Shown one piece after another: positions 12,301 through 25,276 of a stretch of 64,000 nt of DNA. A program made the translations under genes and the position numbers. Source of the DNA: Diadophis punctatus similis (taxonomy: Eukaryota > Chordata > Lepidosauria > Squamata > Dipsadidae); NCBI GenBank assembly GCA_023053685.1, contig JALIGW010000001.1, positions 230,380,434 to 230,444,433 of the forward strand. Reading direction: 5' to 3'. The notes below the pieces were generated by a model. That model had not been told where the DNA came from, searched no databases, and saw only the letters and a list, made by a program, of their open reading frames with translations. Numbering within the stretch: position 1 is the first letter of the stretch; each line of letters begins with the position of its first letter.

Positions 12301-12795
12301 ATCAATTGGTTCAATCATGACTGGTTCTGGTAGTGGTGCTATTACTTCTCCACTAACAGTTTCTTCTGTTGGAAGCTCCAGTGTGATGTCTTCAGTTGTT
12401 TTGTGAGTTTCCGTTGTTTCCACTGGTGGTGTTATTTTTTTAATTTGGCAATTTGTCTGAATTTTCTCAAGTTCAACTTCACTGAACACATTATTTCGTA
12501 TAATAAATCGCCTTTGATCTGCTAGTCGTTGTTCGCTAACATTGGAATCTGGATATTGTTGTTTCCATAGTTCATGCATTCGCTTCAAATAACCTCTTCT
12601 TTCTGGCTCTGAGTTGTAATAACAGGCCATTATGGCACGATTTTCATCTGTACTATATTTTTGTCGTTTTGTTGGCTGGTCCACTTGTAGCCCACTTGTC
12701 GACGGATATACAGGGACCTCAACATCTGCCGTGGCCCTTGTTAGCACACATGACGACCGATGCGGTATAGAATTTTTCTTCATTTGTTTCACCAT
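9397..12795 (-). pseudogene. R4/Dong-like polyprotein (RT plus restriction-like endonuclease), two stops
   Basis: A single frame of about 1,130 codons, read from ATG at 12795, with TGA at 11427-11425 and TGA at 10422-10420 as the only breaks. The frame is also open upstream to 12840. Order of parts: a Myb-like N-terminal region (YSTDENRAIMACYYNSEPER, then EQRLADQRRFI); a basic coiled region; reverse transcriptase with motif [11 protein letters not shown] near 11140, motif [12 protein letters not shown] near 10965 and motif C YMDDLKLY near 10840; a C-x2-C-x7-H-x4-C knuckle (CRLCKEADETVAHVLSC); and an endonuclease with PDITLV and IIDIAIPGD near 9660-9700, the PD...D pattern. It would nick target DNA and prime reverse transcription from the nick. 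The first stop sits where tryptophan is expected ([14 protein letters not shown]); the second looks like a CGA codon changed to TGA. Confidence 0.85.
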
Positions 12796-12895
12796 GTTAT
12801 ATGGGTTGGTGAGGTTTTTTTTATGAGGACAGGTTGCCAACCTGACCCCAATCCTCCTCCTTTCTCATCCGGGCTTGGGACCGGCAACGGCGGAA
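12796..12895 (-). other. R4/Dong leader with two small hairpins
   Basis: Between the leader array and the first ATG. Read on the minus strand it has CCGGTCCCAAGCCCGG (a CCGG stem) and AGGTTGGCAACCT (a 5-bp stem around GGC), followed by CCTCATAAAAAAAACC. From memory, GTCCCAAGCCCGGAT recurs at the front of several animal non-LTR elements; I cannot check this here. Function unknown. Confidence 0.5.
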
Positions 12896-13812
12896 TGGGG
12901 GGTGGGGAAGCAATCCAACTGCCTGCCGATGGCAAAAGGCAGGATCAGGGATGGGGGGGGGAAGCAATCTAACTGCCTCTTGATGGCAAAAGGCAGGATC
13001 AGGGATGGGGGGGGAAGCAATCTAACTGCCTCTTGATGGCAAAAGGCAGGATCAGGGATGGGGGGGAAAGCAATCTAACTGCCTGTTGATGGCAAAAGGC
13101 AGGATCAGAGATGGGGGGGGAAGCAATCCAACTGCCTCCCGATGACAAAAGGCAGGATCAGGGATGGGGGGGAAACAATCTAACTGCCTCTTGATGGCAA
13201 AAGGCAGGATCAGGGATGGGGGGAAACAATCTAACTGCCTCTTGATGGCAAAAGACAGGATCAGGGATGGGGGGAAGCAATCCAACTGCCTCTTGATGGC
13301 AAAAGGCAGGATCAGGGATGGGGGGGGAAACAATCTAACTGCCTCTTGATGGCAAAAGGCAGGATCAGGGATGGGGGGAAAACAATCTAACTGCCTCTTG
13401 ATGGCAAAAGGCAGGATCAGGGATGGCGGGGGGGAAGCAATCCAACTGCCTCTTGATGGCAAAAGGCAGGATCAGGGATGGGGGGGAAACAATCCAACTG
13501 CCTCTTGATGGCAAAAGGCAGGATCAGGGATGGGGGGGGGGAACAATCTAACTGCCTCTTGATGGCAAAATGCAGGATCAGGGATGGGGGGGGGGAAGCA
13601 ATCCAACTGCCTCCCGATGGCAAAAGGCAGGATCAGGGATGGGGGGGAAACAATTTAACTGCCTGTTGATGGCAAAAGGCAGGATCAGGGATGTGGGGGG
13701 GGAAGCAATCCAACTGCCTCTTGATGGCAAAAGGCAGGATCAGGGATGGGGGGGAAGCAATCTAACTGCCTGTTGATGGCAAAAGGCAGGATCAGGGATG
13801 GGGGGGAAACAA
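12896..13812 (-). repeat. 17-unit, 53-bp tandem array (R4/Dong leader)
   Basis: Seventeen tandem units with a period of about 53 bp (51-56 bp, varying with the G run). On the plus strand each unit reads ACTGCCTCTTGATGGC, then AAAAGGCAGGATCAGGGATG and a run of 6-9 G. GCCTCTT and AAAAGGC can pair around GATGGC, so each unit can form a small hairpin. The array sits exactly between the element leader and the ATT target, so it is most simply the element's own 5' UTR, comparable to monomer arrays of other LINEs. Reading frames across it on both strands are artefacts of the repeat. Confidence 0.9.
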
Positions 13813-14894
<1,082 letters not shown>

Positions 14895-14895
14895 A

Positions 14896-14951
<56 letters not shown>

Positions 14952-14996
14952 TATTATTACTATTATTATTATTATTATTAATTATTATTATTATTA
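14895..14996. repeat. ATT microsatellite, right segment
   Basis: ATT array with three interruptions (ACTATT near 14947 and 14960; AATTATT near 14980). The less regular right edge suggests it is the older flank of the original array. Confidence 0.95.
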
Positions 14997-15424
14997 AACT
15001 GTGAATGTTTATTGAATAATATTCTACTTTTAAATTCTTGTTTTCATATTTCTACAAATGGAAAGTTGCTGACAGCCACTTAACAAATTCAGTGGCCATA
15101 TAAATCAAATAAATAAATACTTACAGATACAGCTGTGTTGTGTTCCTTGACTTAAAAACCAATTTCTAGATGCATACACATATCTATGTTGGAACAGTGT
15201 CTCTCATCAAGCTGATTTTCTGTGAGCAGGCCTGTATTTCAAATATGAATCACTTCCAAATAGCTAATATTTGGTTGTCACCTGCTCTGGGTTTTAGAAA
15301 ACAGGCTTCTGTCTAAATGCATTCTTGTTTTGAAAAGTCTTGTTCAATTTAATTCACTTTAAATAACTCTAAGAAGAAACAGCAGTAAGCATGCCCTCTC
15401 ACCAGTCAAGACCTAGATGGTAGA
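14997..15424. other. No recognised gene
   Basis: Unique-looking AT-rich sequence. Nothing identified. Confidence 0.4.
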
Positions 15425-15426
15425 TA

Positions 15427-15844
15427 TAGGTAATCCTTGACTTATGACCTTAATTGAGCCCAGAATTACAATTGTAAGTTGTTGAAGTCATTGAGTGTGT
15501 CATGTGACTGGACCCAATTTTACGACTTCTTTTTTAAAACACCATGGTCATTAAGCAAATCCATTTTACCCAATGCCAGTTTTTGCCAGAAAGTAGAAGT
15601 AAGTGCCAAAAACTGGCAAATAAACCATCAAAAAGTGTTGTCACATGAGCACAGGACACTTCAAACAGCTGTAAAGGTGAACTGGTTGCCAAGTACCCAG
15701 AATGTAATCTTGTGAATAGGGGTGGTGTGTGTGTGTGGCCATCACAGCTTTGAAATTGTGTCACATCATATGTAGCTTTGGGGGTGGGGAGTGTCTAAAT
15801 TAGAACAGTCAGTAAATGACCATTTGTAAGTCAAGGGCTACCTG
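15427..15844. mobile_element. TA-flanked MITE (family B), copy 1
   Basis: A 418-bp element whose left end TAGGTAATCCTTGACTTAT mirrors its right end TAAGTCAAGGGCTACCTG. TA is present outside both ends, consistent with a TA target duplication. Internal sequence includes GTCATGTGACTGGACC and GTCACATGAGCACAGG. Related copies are at 25277, 31624, 39374 and 48903. The superfamily is not proven; TA duplication would suit a Tc1/mariner-type origin. Confidence 0.75.
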
Positions 15845-15945
15845 TAGATCAAGAAATTAAGTCAATCTTCAGTCATCTTTTGATGAAATACTTAACAGTT
15901 GTATTAAATTGCAGTAATTATTTCTACATTCACACCTATATATTT

Positions 15946-16175
15946 AAACTAGCTGATAACCCGGGCGCTGCCTGGGTATTTTTTCATCCTAATCACCCCC
16001 GTCTCCCGCGCATGTGTGCACGACCCCCTCTGATGGTCATTTCAAAAAATCCTTTCTTAGTGAGCACTTAGAAGCCAAGAGGAACACACGTGGCAAATTT
16101 CAAGTTTGTAGGCTTTACGGTTCTGGAAATTTTGTGATTACGGCGATTACTCACTTTTATATAGAGAGAGATTAG
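15946..16175 (+). repeat. Interspersed repeat starting CTAGCTGATAACCCGG
   Basis: Begins with CTAGCTGATAACCCGGGCG, continues through GGCAAATTTCAAGTTTGTAG and GGCTTTACGGTTCTGG, and ends in TATATAGAGAGAGA. From memory this type of sequence is multi-copy in squamates; class not assigned. Confidence 0.5.
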
Positions 16176-17142
16176 CAAGTACATATTTATAGTTTATTGT
16201 CTCCTGTTTTGAAGGGGGGGTTGAGGGGGTGCTTTTGTTTTGTTTTGGGGGGGAGTTATGTAAATACCCACAGTGTTCTATGTGTACTTAACATAAATGT
16301 ACCTTTATAAAGATAAAAGACAGTCAAAGAATTTGGAAGAAAATTTATCAATTAATGGAATTAATCTTTCACAAACTAAGTTCCAAGTAAGAGTGTGGAA
16401 AATTATAATTCTTATTGAGGCAGAATGCAAATGCTGCTACTGACTGAATCAGAAGGTTTCTAAAACAGTTGTGTGCCTTCCATTCTTCTGCTTTTGCAGC
16501 CATAGTTTATCTTTCTAGCAAACAAGGGGGAAATACTTATACTTAAAACAAATGTTTGCTAAAATATTTTAAGGGGAGAATATTGATATTCATAAAATAC
16601 TTTTCATATTTCAAACAACTACTACAAGTGGAGGAGGTGGGAGGCAATTGTTTCCATGGCAGCATAAAGTACAATACCCATTCTAACGGTGTACTAAGAG
16701 CTTTTATCTGCTCTTTTCTTTGCACTAGCTGGTATCTCATTTCCACGACTTATTTTTCCCTGTGTTACGGCAGCTGCAATTTGCACCCATGGCTGGATTA
16801 GAACATAAATCATTGTAGACGGTGACTTGTTCTAAGTTAGTGTGTGAATTCTCAATGTGCCACCCCGGGCTTTCCCTGTCATCACCCAGCTTGCAATCAC
16901 ACAGAATAATAAATGTGCCTCTCTTTTCCTATCCATGAGATTTTCCTTGTTAATTTGGTTGCTTCCCATCTCAGCCATTTGTTATCTGCCTTTAGAGCAC
17001 TCTCTATACTAGGAACTTTTCCTTGATTGGCTAAGTCCCTTAATACCATGTTTTCGCTATTATTATAATTTGTCTTCTTTGATAATGATGTGATGAGGTT
17101 TTTGGCTTGGGCTACATGTCACATATAATGTGCTTTGTATTC
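16176..17142. other. No recognised gene
   Basis: Unique-looking sequence with one G-rich patch near 16215-16255. No domain or terminal repeats seen. Confidence 0.4.
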
Positions 17143-17150
17143 CCCCAAAG

Positions 17151-17293
17151 CAGTAATGGTTTTCACTTACCTTTGTTTGGAGATGTGCATGCGCAGATCG
17201 TCCGTGATGACGTCCAGGCGGGTGGGCGGAGCCTCCTCCCGCTGCCGCTACCAGTTCGCCCAAACTGGGGCGAATGGTAGCAACCCACCACTG
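17151..17293. mobile_element. Short hAT-type MITE, ACCGGTTC-like family, TSD CCCCAAAG
   Basis: A 143-bp element from CAGTAATGG to CCCACCACTG with a perfect 8-bp duplication CCCCAAAG at 17143-17150 and 17294-17301. The interior is GC-rich with GTGCATGCGCAG and GGGTGGGCGGAGCC, shared with the copies at 37406 and 52940. Confidence 0.85.
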
Positions 17294-17301
17294 CCCCAAA
17301 G

Positions 17302-19659
17302 CAGATGTGATGGCTGGGCAAGGATTTTCAGCTCATCCAACCAGTTTCAAGCAGAATTGTTACAGCTATGAATGTGAAAATTGCTTGCGAGGCCTACACA
17401 GCAATGGCCGGCCAGATATTCCTGGGAAGTCTCAGTAGCAGAAAAGAAAGCTTCTCTGGCCTTCTCAGGGACATTGTGCATCCTCCTCTTAGTTTTTGCC
17501 CAATCCTGAACTATTCATTAAGTATTCCATTTATTCTCTCACAGACATCTTTTATCACATTCAGCAACATATTCACGCAGAACATTTTCTTAATTAAGCC
17601 TAACATATACTTCCTGTAAATCAAAAATAAATGATAAACTTTCTCATGCTCATACAATTCTCAGTGATGAAAAGGAAGAATCTAGTCTGCATACATCCTG
17701 CTCAGCACTTCGCAAATTTGCTCATCGGCCCTCCTGTAACTTTTCAGTCAGAATTCTGCCAATCGACTTCTTAGGGACATTTACCCACCTTTGTTGTTGC
17801 TTGGCTTCCTTTTGAGTAGCAGTATAACAATGACATTTAAGGGTTGGGCCAAGTCCGATTGTCAGGCACACATGCAGTCTTCACACAAAGTTACGCACCC
17901 TATAAGCAAACCACACCCACATGTTAATATTTTCCCAGCTCTCTATTTTCATTCTTACCATTTGTTTATCAACATTGTCAATTTTTATCACTTTCTTTTT
18001 ATCATTTTTTTCTCTTGGACGCTAGCATTATAAGCATTAATTCCAATTCTACAGTTTACCAGAACTAAACTGTAGAACGATCATTGTCGAAATACTCTTT
18101 CCAGCAATCTTTCACTTCAGTTTGATCTCAAATCACTTCATCGCTTTTATTTTTAACTCACTTTCATTGACTCTGCTGGAAATTCCTTCTTTAGCTCTCT
18201 TCATCCATTCCCAAAATAATTACCTTCAAAAAATACCTCTGTATTTTCTCTGCCTCTTTTTTAACTTAACTGCTGTCTTTGAATACATTCTTTGCAATTA
18301 AGTTTTTCTCTGTAGATATATTCTCCATTATATTTTGGGGTTTCTTTTTTTGTTTTTTGTTTTGTTTTGCAGTAATCATTATCTTACATCCTACTTTCAT
18401 TCTTGTCCCTGTTACCTCTTTTGTTGATTTCCATGAAAATTGTTCTGGATTTGAGACATAAGATTTGTTTTTTGTAGCATCGACATCTGCTATTCACACT
18501 CTCAAAAAATGGTAAGTCCGAAATTCAGAATTTTCGTTATCATGTATTCATTAATTCTCTCATTCTTTCATTGAAAATAATCAGATCAACATTTATTTGA
18601 CATGGTTATGCATCCACAACAACTAAGAAAGGAAAAATGCTAAACACATACCTAAATTAAATTCTATATATATTTTTTAAATATCATTGTTAAAAAGTGT
18701 TAGGCTCTGTTCTTAAAATTATATAGATTTCTTTAAATTCAGAACAATGATTAAAAATTTAAACAATTAAACCTAGATTATGTGAAATCATTTTATTGTG
18801 TCTTGCCTCTTCTTCAGTACAAATCTGAAGTTAATGAGATTTGACCAACTTAATTAAATCACCTTTTAGTGTCTGGGACCATCATTCTTTGATTAGTATA
18901 GAACAATCTTTTTTTCAAAAGTTCAGTCATGATATATCCAAAGTTCTACATAATTTAAAAAGATTCCAGGTTTTGGGGAATATAGTTTAAAAGAACATTA
19001 TTAACATTTTTCATTCCTAACTGCCTTCTAAGTACCTATTCACCATAGTGATAACATCCAACCACTAAGGGATTGTAAGTAAATATGGCCAGAATATATG
19101 TACCCAAATTCTTCTTTACTTCTCCAATACCGGTATAGAAAACATAACAGCTACCGGTATTTTTTAAAAAATATTCTTTGAGTAAACCATTATAAATCTA
19201 TTTTTTAAAAAAGCATTACCATAAATTTTGAGATAAGAATTGCTCCTAAATGGCAATTTCTCATGAGATAAAAAATAAATTTAAATGTTTTGCCAAATAG
19301 GCCTAAATATATTCCACCTTAAATGCTGAAAAAGTAATTGAAAGCCTCTGTTAATTTTATACTATGACTTATATCAAGAACTTCCCACGATTGCAAGGAT
19401 TCTAAATGATAACTCTTAAGTTGCACAATCATATGTAAATAATATCATCTCATCTGAATATATAATTGAGGATAATTAATAAACACAATATTATTTAAAA
19501 TCAAGAAAATTAAACTTATCATCATCATCATAAGAAAGATATGACTTTATCAAGGAGATCTGGGGTACTTGTTCCTCCCATTAAAATTAAACTAAAATTA
19601 ATTATTAACTTGGTCCCTCCCCCTTGTGTGTACATATGTGTGTGTGGGGAGGGGTGTCT
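17302..19659. other. No recognised gene
   Basis: Long AT-rich stretch. It contains several pyrimidine-rich runs near 18000-18400 but no open frame with family resemblance and no terminal repeats I can pair. Confidence 0.4.
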
Positions 19660-19720
19660 GGATCAGTAGTGGGTTCTAAAATCCTTTATTACCGGTTTGC
19701 GCTCACGCAACGCTTCTGCT
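19660..19720. repeat. ACCGGTTC-type MITE fragment
   Basis: CAGTAGTGGGTTCTAAAATC and ATTACCGGTTTGCGCTCACG resemble the left side of the hAT-type family; the right end is missing. Confidence 0.5.
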
Positions 19721-22229
19721 ACATTTATCAGTTTCTCTTTTTGCTTTAACTTGAAACAGGCACACGAATAATTTCTGATCTATTCCACAGTTAGTCCCTG
19801 ACCACATTTTTGCTATTAGAACTGAGCTATTCCAGCACCTTTTAATACCAATAATGTACACAATTTGATTTTTATGAATTCTATTTGGTTATGGCTACAT
19901 CACATATATATAGAAATTGTTTTAGTTGTTCAAAGAACTTGTTAGCGATGGAGAAAATGTGGATTGTCAGAAATTGATATATGTCTTTCTTCTTCTTCAT
20001 ATCAGTTTCTTAGTCCGTATAGTCCAACTACATTTTTCTTCTTCTTCGGCATTCCAGTCTCCCACAACGAGCGGCAGACTTTGTTTGTATGGTCTGTCCA
20101 TCTCAAATTGATCATAAAACTCATCAACCTCCTCTTCTGCACCAGTGGCTCTTCCTCAGTAGCGTGTTGAGTGCCCTCTGACCTGAAGTATTGATCATCC
20201 GGCACTATATCATCAATCACTGTAGATTGTCTTTCCATGTGGCTTTCTTGGTAAAATACAGGTGTGGTTTGCTAATGCCTTCTCCCCCACAATGTGAAAT
20301 AATGCATTTGCCATTCTCACTAAAGTAATTATTGATCTGCAGCATCTTCTTATGTTGCTGCTGCCCAGTATAGATGCTTTGGCTGGGCAGCTGGGGTGAA
20401 CTTGGGTAACCCTGCTGGGATTATATACAGTACTCTTGACTTACACTCTCAGCATTATTCTCTTATCTCTTCCAGGAACACCTCTCTACCATGCCATGAT
20501 AAGGCAACATAATAGGATTTGGGGGTAGAACATGCTAGCCCAAATTCCTGTGTTTAGCATATGAAAGTTTGGTGAAGTTGTGTTGACTTGTTTGTTTTTG
20601 GTTTTGTTCTTGGTTTTTTTTTAAACTTTGGAGAGAACACTTGGAAATTGTAATATAATTTCTCATTTGATTCAATCTGGTATTCAAGTCATTTTGCTTC
20701 TTAATAATCATTTTTAGTTTAGGTATGTGCTGCTAGGAATAAGGTACCAAAGCACAGTGAAAGACACAGGCCAATATTATCTCAAGCCAACTGCCAAAAT
20801 CCCTGATGGTGAACATAAGCATTGGAAGTGTTAGTGTTAAATGGAGTTGTTAACAACTCCTGCAAAGGAAAAAACTTGTGCGTACTGGTGACCCAAAGAA
20901 GCTAGGCAGGACTGCAGCAAGCATTATTAATTCAATGAGACAACTGCTGCCAATTAAATATAGGAGGATTATTTTTCTCAGAGGCTAATGGTGAAAAGAG
21001 AGCAAGAAAAGGAGGAATGAGGAATCTTTTCTTACTTACTTTGCAGAATTCTTGAGAGTTTCATAACATGTTTGAAAGAAAGAAACTTTTGCATTTTTCA
21101 GCTGAATTCCTTGATTTTCTTTTGCATTGTAGCAGTTTAAATTTTAGGAAGTTGCTGTTTTTTAAATGTACTGTATATCGAATAGGAACAAAGATGGCTT
21201 AAATTTATAAAATGTCACTGTTGTCTGTTGAAATGGATGGGACTTCAATGCTTGTTCACGAAAAGTTCTATTTTTAATGAAGAAGTATACAAAAGTATCA
21301 TAAGTGTGTATATGTGTTTGCCATTATATGGATGGGTACTTGTTAGAAAAAAAATGTGTTAGTAGGGATACAGAATCCTTCTTGCATCCACGGAGCTTTT
21401 CCTTGAAATGCTCAGTTCTTCCAGACAAGATGGAAAAAAATATTGTAAAATATTATTAAATCTTAATTTGAAAAATCAACTATCTAGCAGGCATCTGCAA
21501 ATAAACCCCTATCCTCATTAGTTTTACAAAGCAAACATAGAATTTTGTGAAGACAGTTTGCCCCGTAATAGCTTTAACTTTTATCTAAAAGAGAGTGTAT
21601 AAAAGAATCAAAAATGAGGGAAAAAGAAAAGAACACAATGTTATGCCAGAACTAATTTCACCCCACGTCATACAATTATGCCTATAATTTCATTGTAAAA
21701 ATCTGTGCATGATGTATGCATAAAAGTGCACACAGATACTTCCATCTGTGTATTCATATGTGTGTATGTGTGTGTATACATGTACACATGGGTGTGTGTA
21801 TACACTTACTCTACATACATACATACATACATACTGTACATGCATACACTGTATCACTTCTCAGCTTTTTGCCTAAGATCAAGTGAGAGGAGGAATGGAG
21901 GGATGGAAGGATAGATAAATAACTATTTGCCTGTTTAGTTTTCCTATCACATCAGATATCCCATGCAGATGCCTTCTTCTGAATTCTGTCTGATGTCTAA
22001 CACATCCTTCTAGTCATTCAAATTCCATTTTTCCTGGATTTTCATCATAAACCACTTCCTATTCTTTTGCTTCTCTCAATAATTTCTTCAAAGAATCTCA
22101 CTTGGAGACTACAGTGGGGGTGGATTCCATCTCTATCTCCAGTTTCCCCAGATTCCAGTATCCAACATGATAGCACTTACGTCAGCTTTTTCCAAACTAG
22201 ACTTTGTCCATCTGTATAGACTTTAACAT
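19721..22229. other. No recognised gene; one repeat-like patch
   Basis: Mostly unique-looking. The patch at about 20235-20290 (GTGGCTTTCTTGGTAAAATA, then GGTGTGGTTTGCTAATGCC) recalls Bov-B-related sequence, so the minus-strand frame at 20002-20238 is probably a relic of that. TACA/TGTG repeats lie at 21750-21850. Confidence 0.4.
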
Positions 22230-24420
22230 CTGTATAGACTTTTTTGGCTGCCTGGAACCAGGCGGCAATGGGGGCTTTGGATCGGATTACGCCTTTGCGG
22301 CCTCTCCGTGGCAGTGGATCCAGGAGGGCTCCTTGGTTCACCGAGGAACTCCGGGAGATGAAGCGTCAAAAGAGACGCCTAGAACGACGATGGAGAGCTA
22401 GTAAAGCTGAGTCTGACCGGACACTTTTAAGAACTTACATTAAGTCTTACTTAGTGGCGATATGGGCAGCAAAATGCTCACATTTTTCCGCCCTTATTGC
22501 GTCTGCCGACTCCCGCCCAGCCACCCTGTTTTGGGTGACTCGCTCCCTTCTGGCTAAGGAGGGAGGTAAAGATCCCTTGCAGGGCAGAGCTGAGGAATTT
22601 TCTCGGTTTCTGGCGGATAAAGTCATTCAGATTCGGACAGACCTGGACTCCATTTGGACAGGGCAGGCCGAGACGACAGGGGCGAGTCTTAGTCCTGTTA
22701 TTTGGGAAGAATTTGAGCCTATCACTCCTGATGATGTGGACAAGGCCATAGGAGCGATGAGCGCCTCCACTTGTTTATTGGACCCATGCCCCTCCTGGCT
22801 TGTCTCAGCCAGCAGGGAGGTGACACGTGGCTGGCTCCAGGCTGTTGTGATCACATCCTTGAGAGAGGGGTCCGTCCTGCAGCCCTTAAAAGCTGTGGTG
22901 GTGAGGCCCCTCCTCAAGAAGCCTTCCCTGGACCCAGCGGATTTAAAGAACTTCAGTCTCCAACTTACCCTTTGTGGGTAAAGTTGTTGAGAAAGTGGTG
23001 TCGCTCCAACTCCTGCGGTTATTGGAGGACACTGATTATCTGGATCCCTTTCAATCGGGTTTCAGGCGTGGCTACAGTACGGAGACTGCTTTGGTCGCTC
23101 TGATGGATTATCTCTGGCAAGCCTGGGATAGAGATCACTCCTCAATCCTGGTGTTACTTGACCTCTCAGCGGCTTTCGATACCATTGACCATGGTATCCT
23201 TCTGCATCGTCTTGGGGAGGTGGGAGTGGGAGGCACCGTTTTACGGTGGTTCTCCTCCTACCTCTCCGATAGGACTCAGTCGGTGTTGACAGGAGGGCAG
23301 AGATCGGCCCCTAGGCCCCTGATTTGCGGGGTGCCTCAGGGCTCGGTCCTCTCGCCCATCCTGTTTAATATTTACATGAAACCGCTGGGTGAGATCATCC
23401 AACGACACGGGGTGAGGTATCAGCAGTATGCTGATGATACCCAGTTGTACATCTCCACCCCGTGTCAGTTCAGTGAAGCAGTTGATGTAGTGTGCCGCTG
23501 CCTGGACGATGTGAGGGTCTGGATGGGAGTGAATAGACTCAAGCTCAACCCTGACAAGACTGAGTGGCTGTGGATATTGCCCCCCAGGGATTATGTCGAC
23601 TGCCCCTCCTTGGTTCTTGGGGGAGAAAAATTGACTCCCTCAGAACGGGTTCGCAATTTGGGTGTTCTCCTAGATCCACAGCTAAAATTGGAGCAACATC
23701 TTTCAGCTGTGGCTAGGGGGACCTTTGCATAGATCTGTCTTGTGCACCAATTGCGACCCTACCTGGAGAGGGAGGCTTTGCTCACAGTCACTCATGCCCT
23801 TGTCACCTCACGGCTCGACTACTGTAACACGCTCTACATGGGGCTACCCTCAAAGAGCATCCGGAGACTGCAATTGGTACAGAATGCAGCTGCGCGAGCT
23901 GTGGTGGGTGTGCCAAGATACACCCATGTAACACCTATCCTCCGCCAGCTGCATTGGTTGCCTATTAGTCTCCGGTCGCAATTTAAGGTGTTGGTTTTGA
24001 CCTTTAAAGCCCTACATGGCACAGGGCCAGGTTACCTTCGGGACCGCATCCTACCACATACCTCCCTACGACCAGTTAGGTCCCACAGAGTGGGCCTCCT
24101 CCGGGTCCCATCAGCCAAACAATGTCGGTTGGCGGGCCCACGGGGGAGAGCCTTCTCTGTGGGAGCCCCATCCCTCTGGAACCAACTCCCACCAGAGATC
24201 CGACTATCCCCACTCTACTGGCCTTCCGCAAAGCCGTAAAACATGACTCTTCCGGCAGGCGGGGTGAAGATTGGACTCCCCCAGGAATGAATGTTCTTTT
24301 TAAAATTATGACATGTTTTTAAATTTTGTATTTTATACATTGTTCTTATTCTTGTTGTATGCTGCTCTGAGTCCTACGGGATTGGGCGGCTTATAAGAAC
24401 TTTTAATTAAATTAATTGAA
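22230..24420 (+). mobile_element. 5'-truncated L2-like LINE
   Basis: A 2.2-kb plus-strand LINE lacking its endonuclease end. It carries a diverged but recognisable reverse transcriptase gene and a 3' end with GCTCTGAGTCCTACGG and GGGCGGCTTATAAGAAC followed by short TTAAATT-type repeats, the style of squamate L2 tails. I cannot exclude a neighbouring CR1-group clade. Confidence 0.78.
22244..24239 (+). pseudogene. L2-like reverse transcriptase, broken
   Basis: Three pieces of one gene. 22244-22950 gives the linker before the reverse transcriptase (RRAPWFTEELREMKRQKRRL; LFWVTRSLLAKEGG). A small deletion near 22955, in NF..VSNLPF, shifts the frame. 22955-23729 holds the core: FQSGFRRGYSTETALVAL, motif A LLDLSAAFDTIDHG, motif B GVPQGSVLSPILFNIYM and motif C YADDTQLY. 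TAG at 23730, where glutamine is expected, interrupts it. 23733-24239 is the C-terminal region (VTSRLDYCNTLYMGLPSK; APSLWNQLPPEIR). The catalytic aspartates are intact despite the breaks. It would copy its own RNA into DNA at a nicked target. GC-richer than its neighbourhood. Confidence 0.85.
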
Positions 24421-25274
24421 TTAAATTTAAATCCTAGAATAGTCTTATTGACCGAAAGTCCTAGAAACATATCTGAAGGTACCCAGATTAAGAAAGGAAG
24501 GCTTATCTAGGTTTGACATGTATTGTCATTTTTTCCCCCTTCGTGTTCCTGTCTGCCAATCTTTTCTTTCCCTCCTCTGACTTTAGAGGAGGAAATGTTA
24601 CTTTCTTCTGCTTTCGGCTTTCAAAGTATTTGATACAATACCTGATACCACAATGAGGCTGAAGTCTTAAAATGAGTTCGTTTTGTTGGACTGCCATGCA
24701 CATGCAAATACAAAAAACATTAACTTCATTATTATTCATTTGGAAATGGTTTATTTTGCATCACCTTTTAGAAAAGGATTGAGCATTTATCCCATCATAA
24801 TGTCAGCATTTCAGCTCTTGTCCCTTATCTTAAAATGAGGAATGTGAAAGAAACTCTTGTCAAAAATTTTTTGATATATATTCAAGGAATTTTAATAGTC
24901 TTTTCTATACTACAATAATATAATCATATATAAGCATATGTTTACAGAACCAATTAAATTGTGACACTATTGCCTATTGTATCATATATGTACTTTAATC
25001 ATACTATATAAACATCACCGTATTGAAACAATACAGTGCATCAAGATTTATAAGAAAGTAATACAAAGACAAAAAAAATGAAAAACCACTCAAATTCAGG
25101 GTTTTTTTTAATTAGGGGGGGGTGCGTGCATGTCTGTGTAAAACACAAAATAAAAATTAAAAAGGGGGGGGGGAATAAAAAGGAACTTTCAGTTTTTTTT
25201 ATCCTCCCCTTTATATACTTCTGCATGTTTGCAATATTTGTAGACATATGCAGCATTGGCAAACTATAAGTACA
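24421..25274. other. No recognised gene
   Basis: AT-rich. A stretch near 25070-25200 has A and G runs. Nothing identified. Confidence 0.4.
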
Positions 25275-25276
25275 TA

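Noticed and set aside
12796..12895. HDV-like self-cleaving ribozyme at the R4/Dong leader
   Set aside because: Only two short stems can be drawn by eye; the nested double pseudoknot of HDV-type ribozymes could not be assembled.
13052..13776. Repetitive proteins encoded in the 53-bp array
   Set aside because: Open frames arise because the array lacks stops in some phases; the period is not a fixed multiple of three and frames shift with the G run.
12896..13812. CRISPR-like array
   Set aside because: The units are continuous tandem repeats without unique spacers, in eukaryotic DNA and inside a retrotransposon leader.
20002..20238. Possible small host gene on the minus strand
   Set aside because: No domain recognised, and the sequence at its upstream end resembles Bov-B-related repeat.
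22627..22917. Antisense gene within the L2-like element
   Set aside because: Shadow of the reverse transcriptase frame on the opposite strand with no family resemblance.
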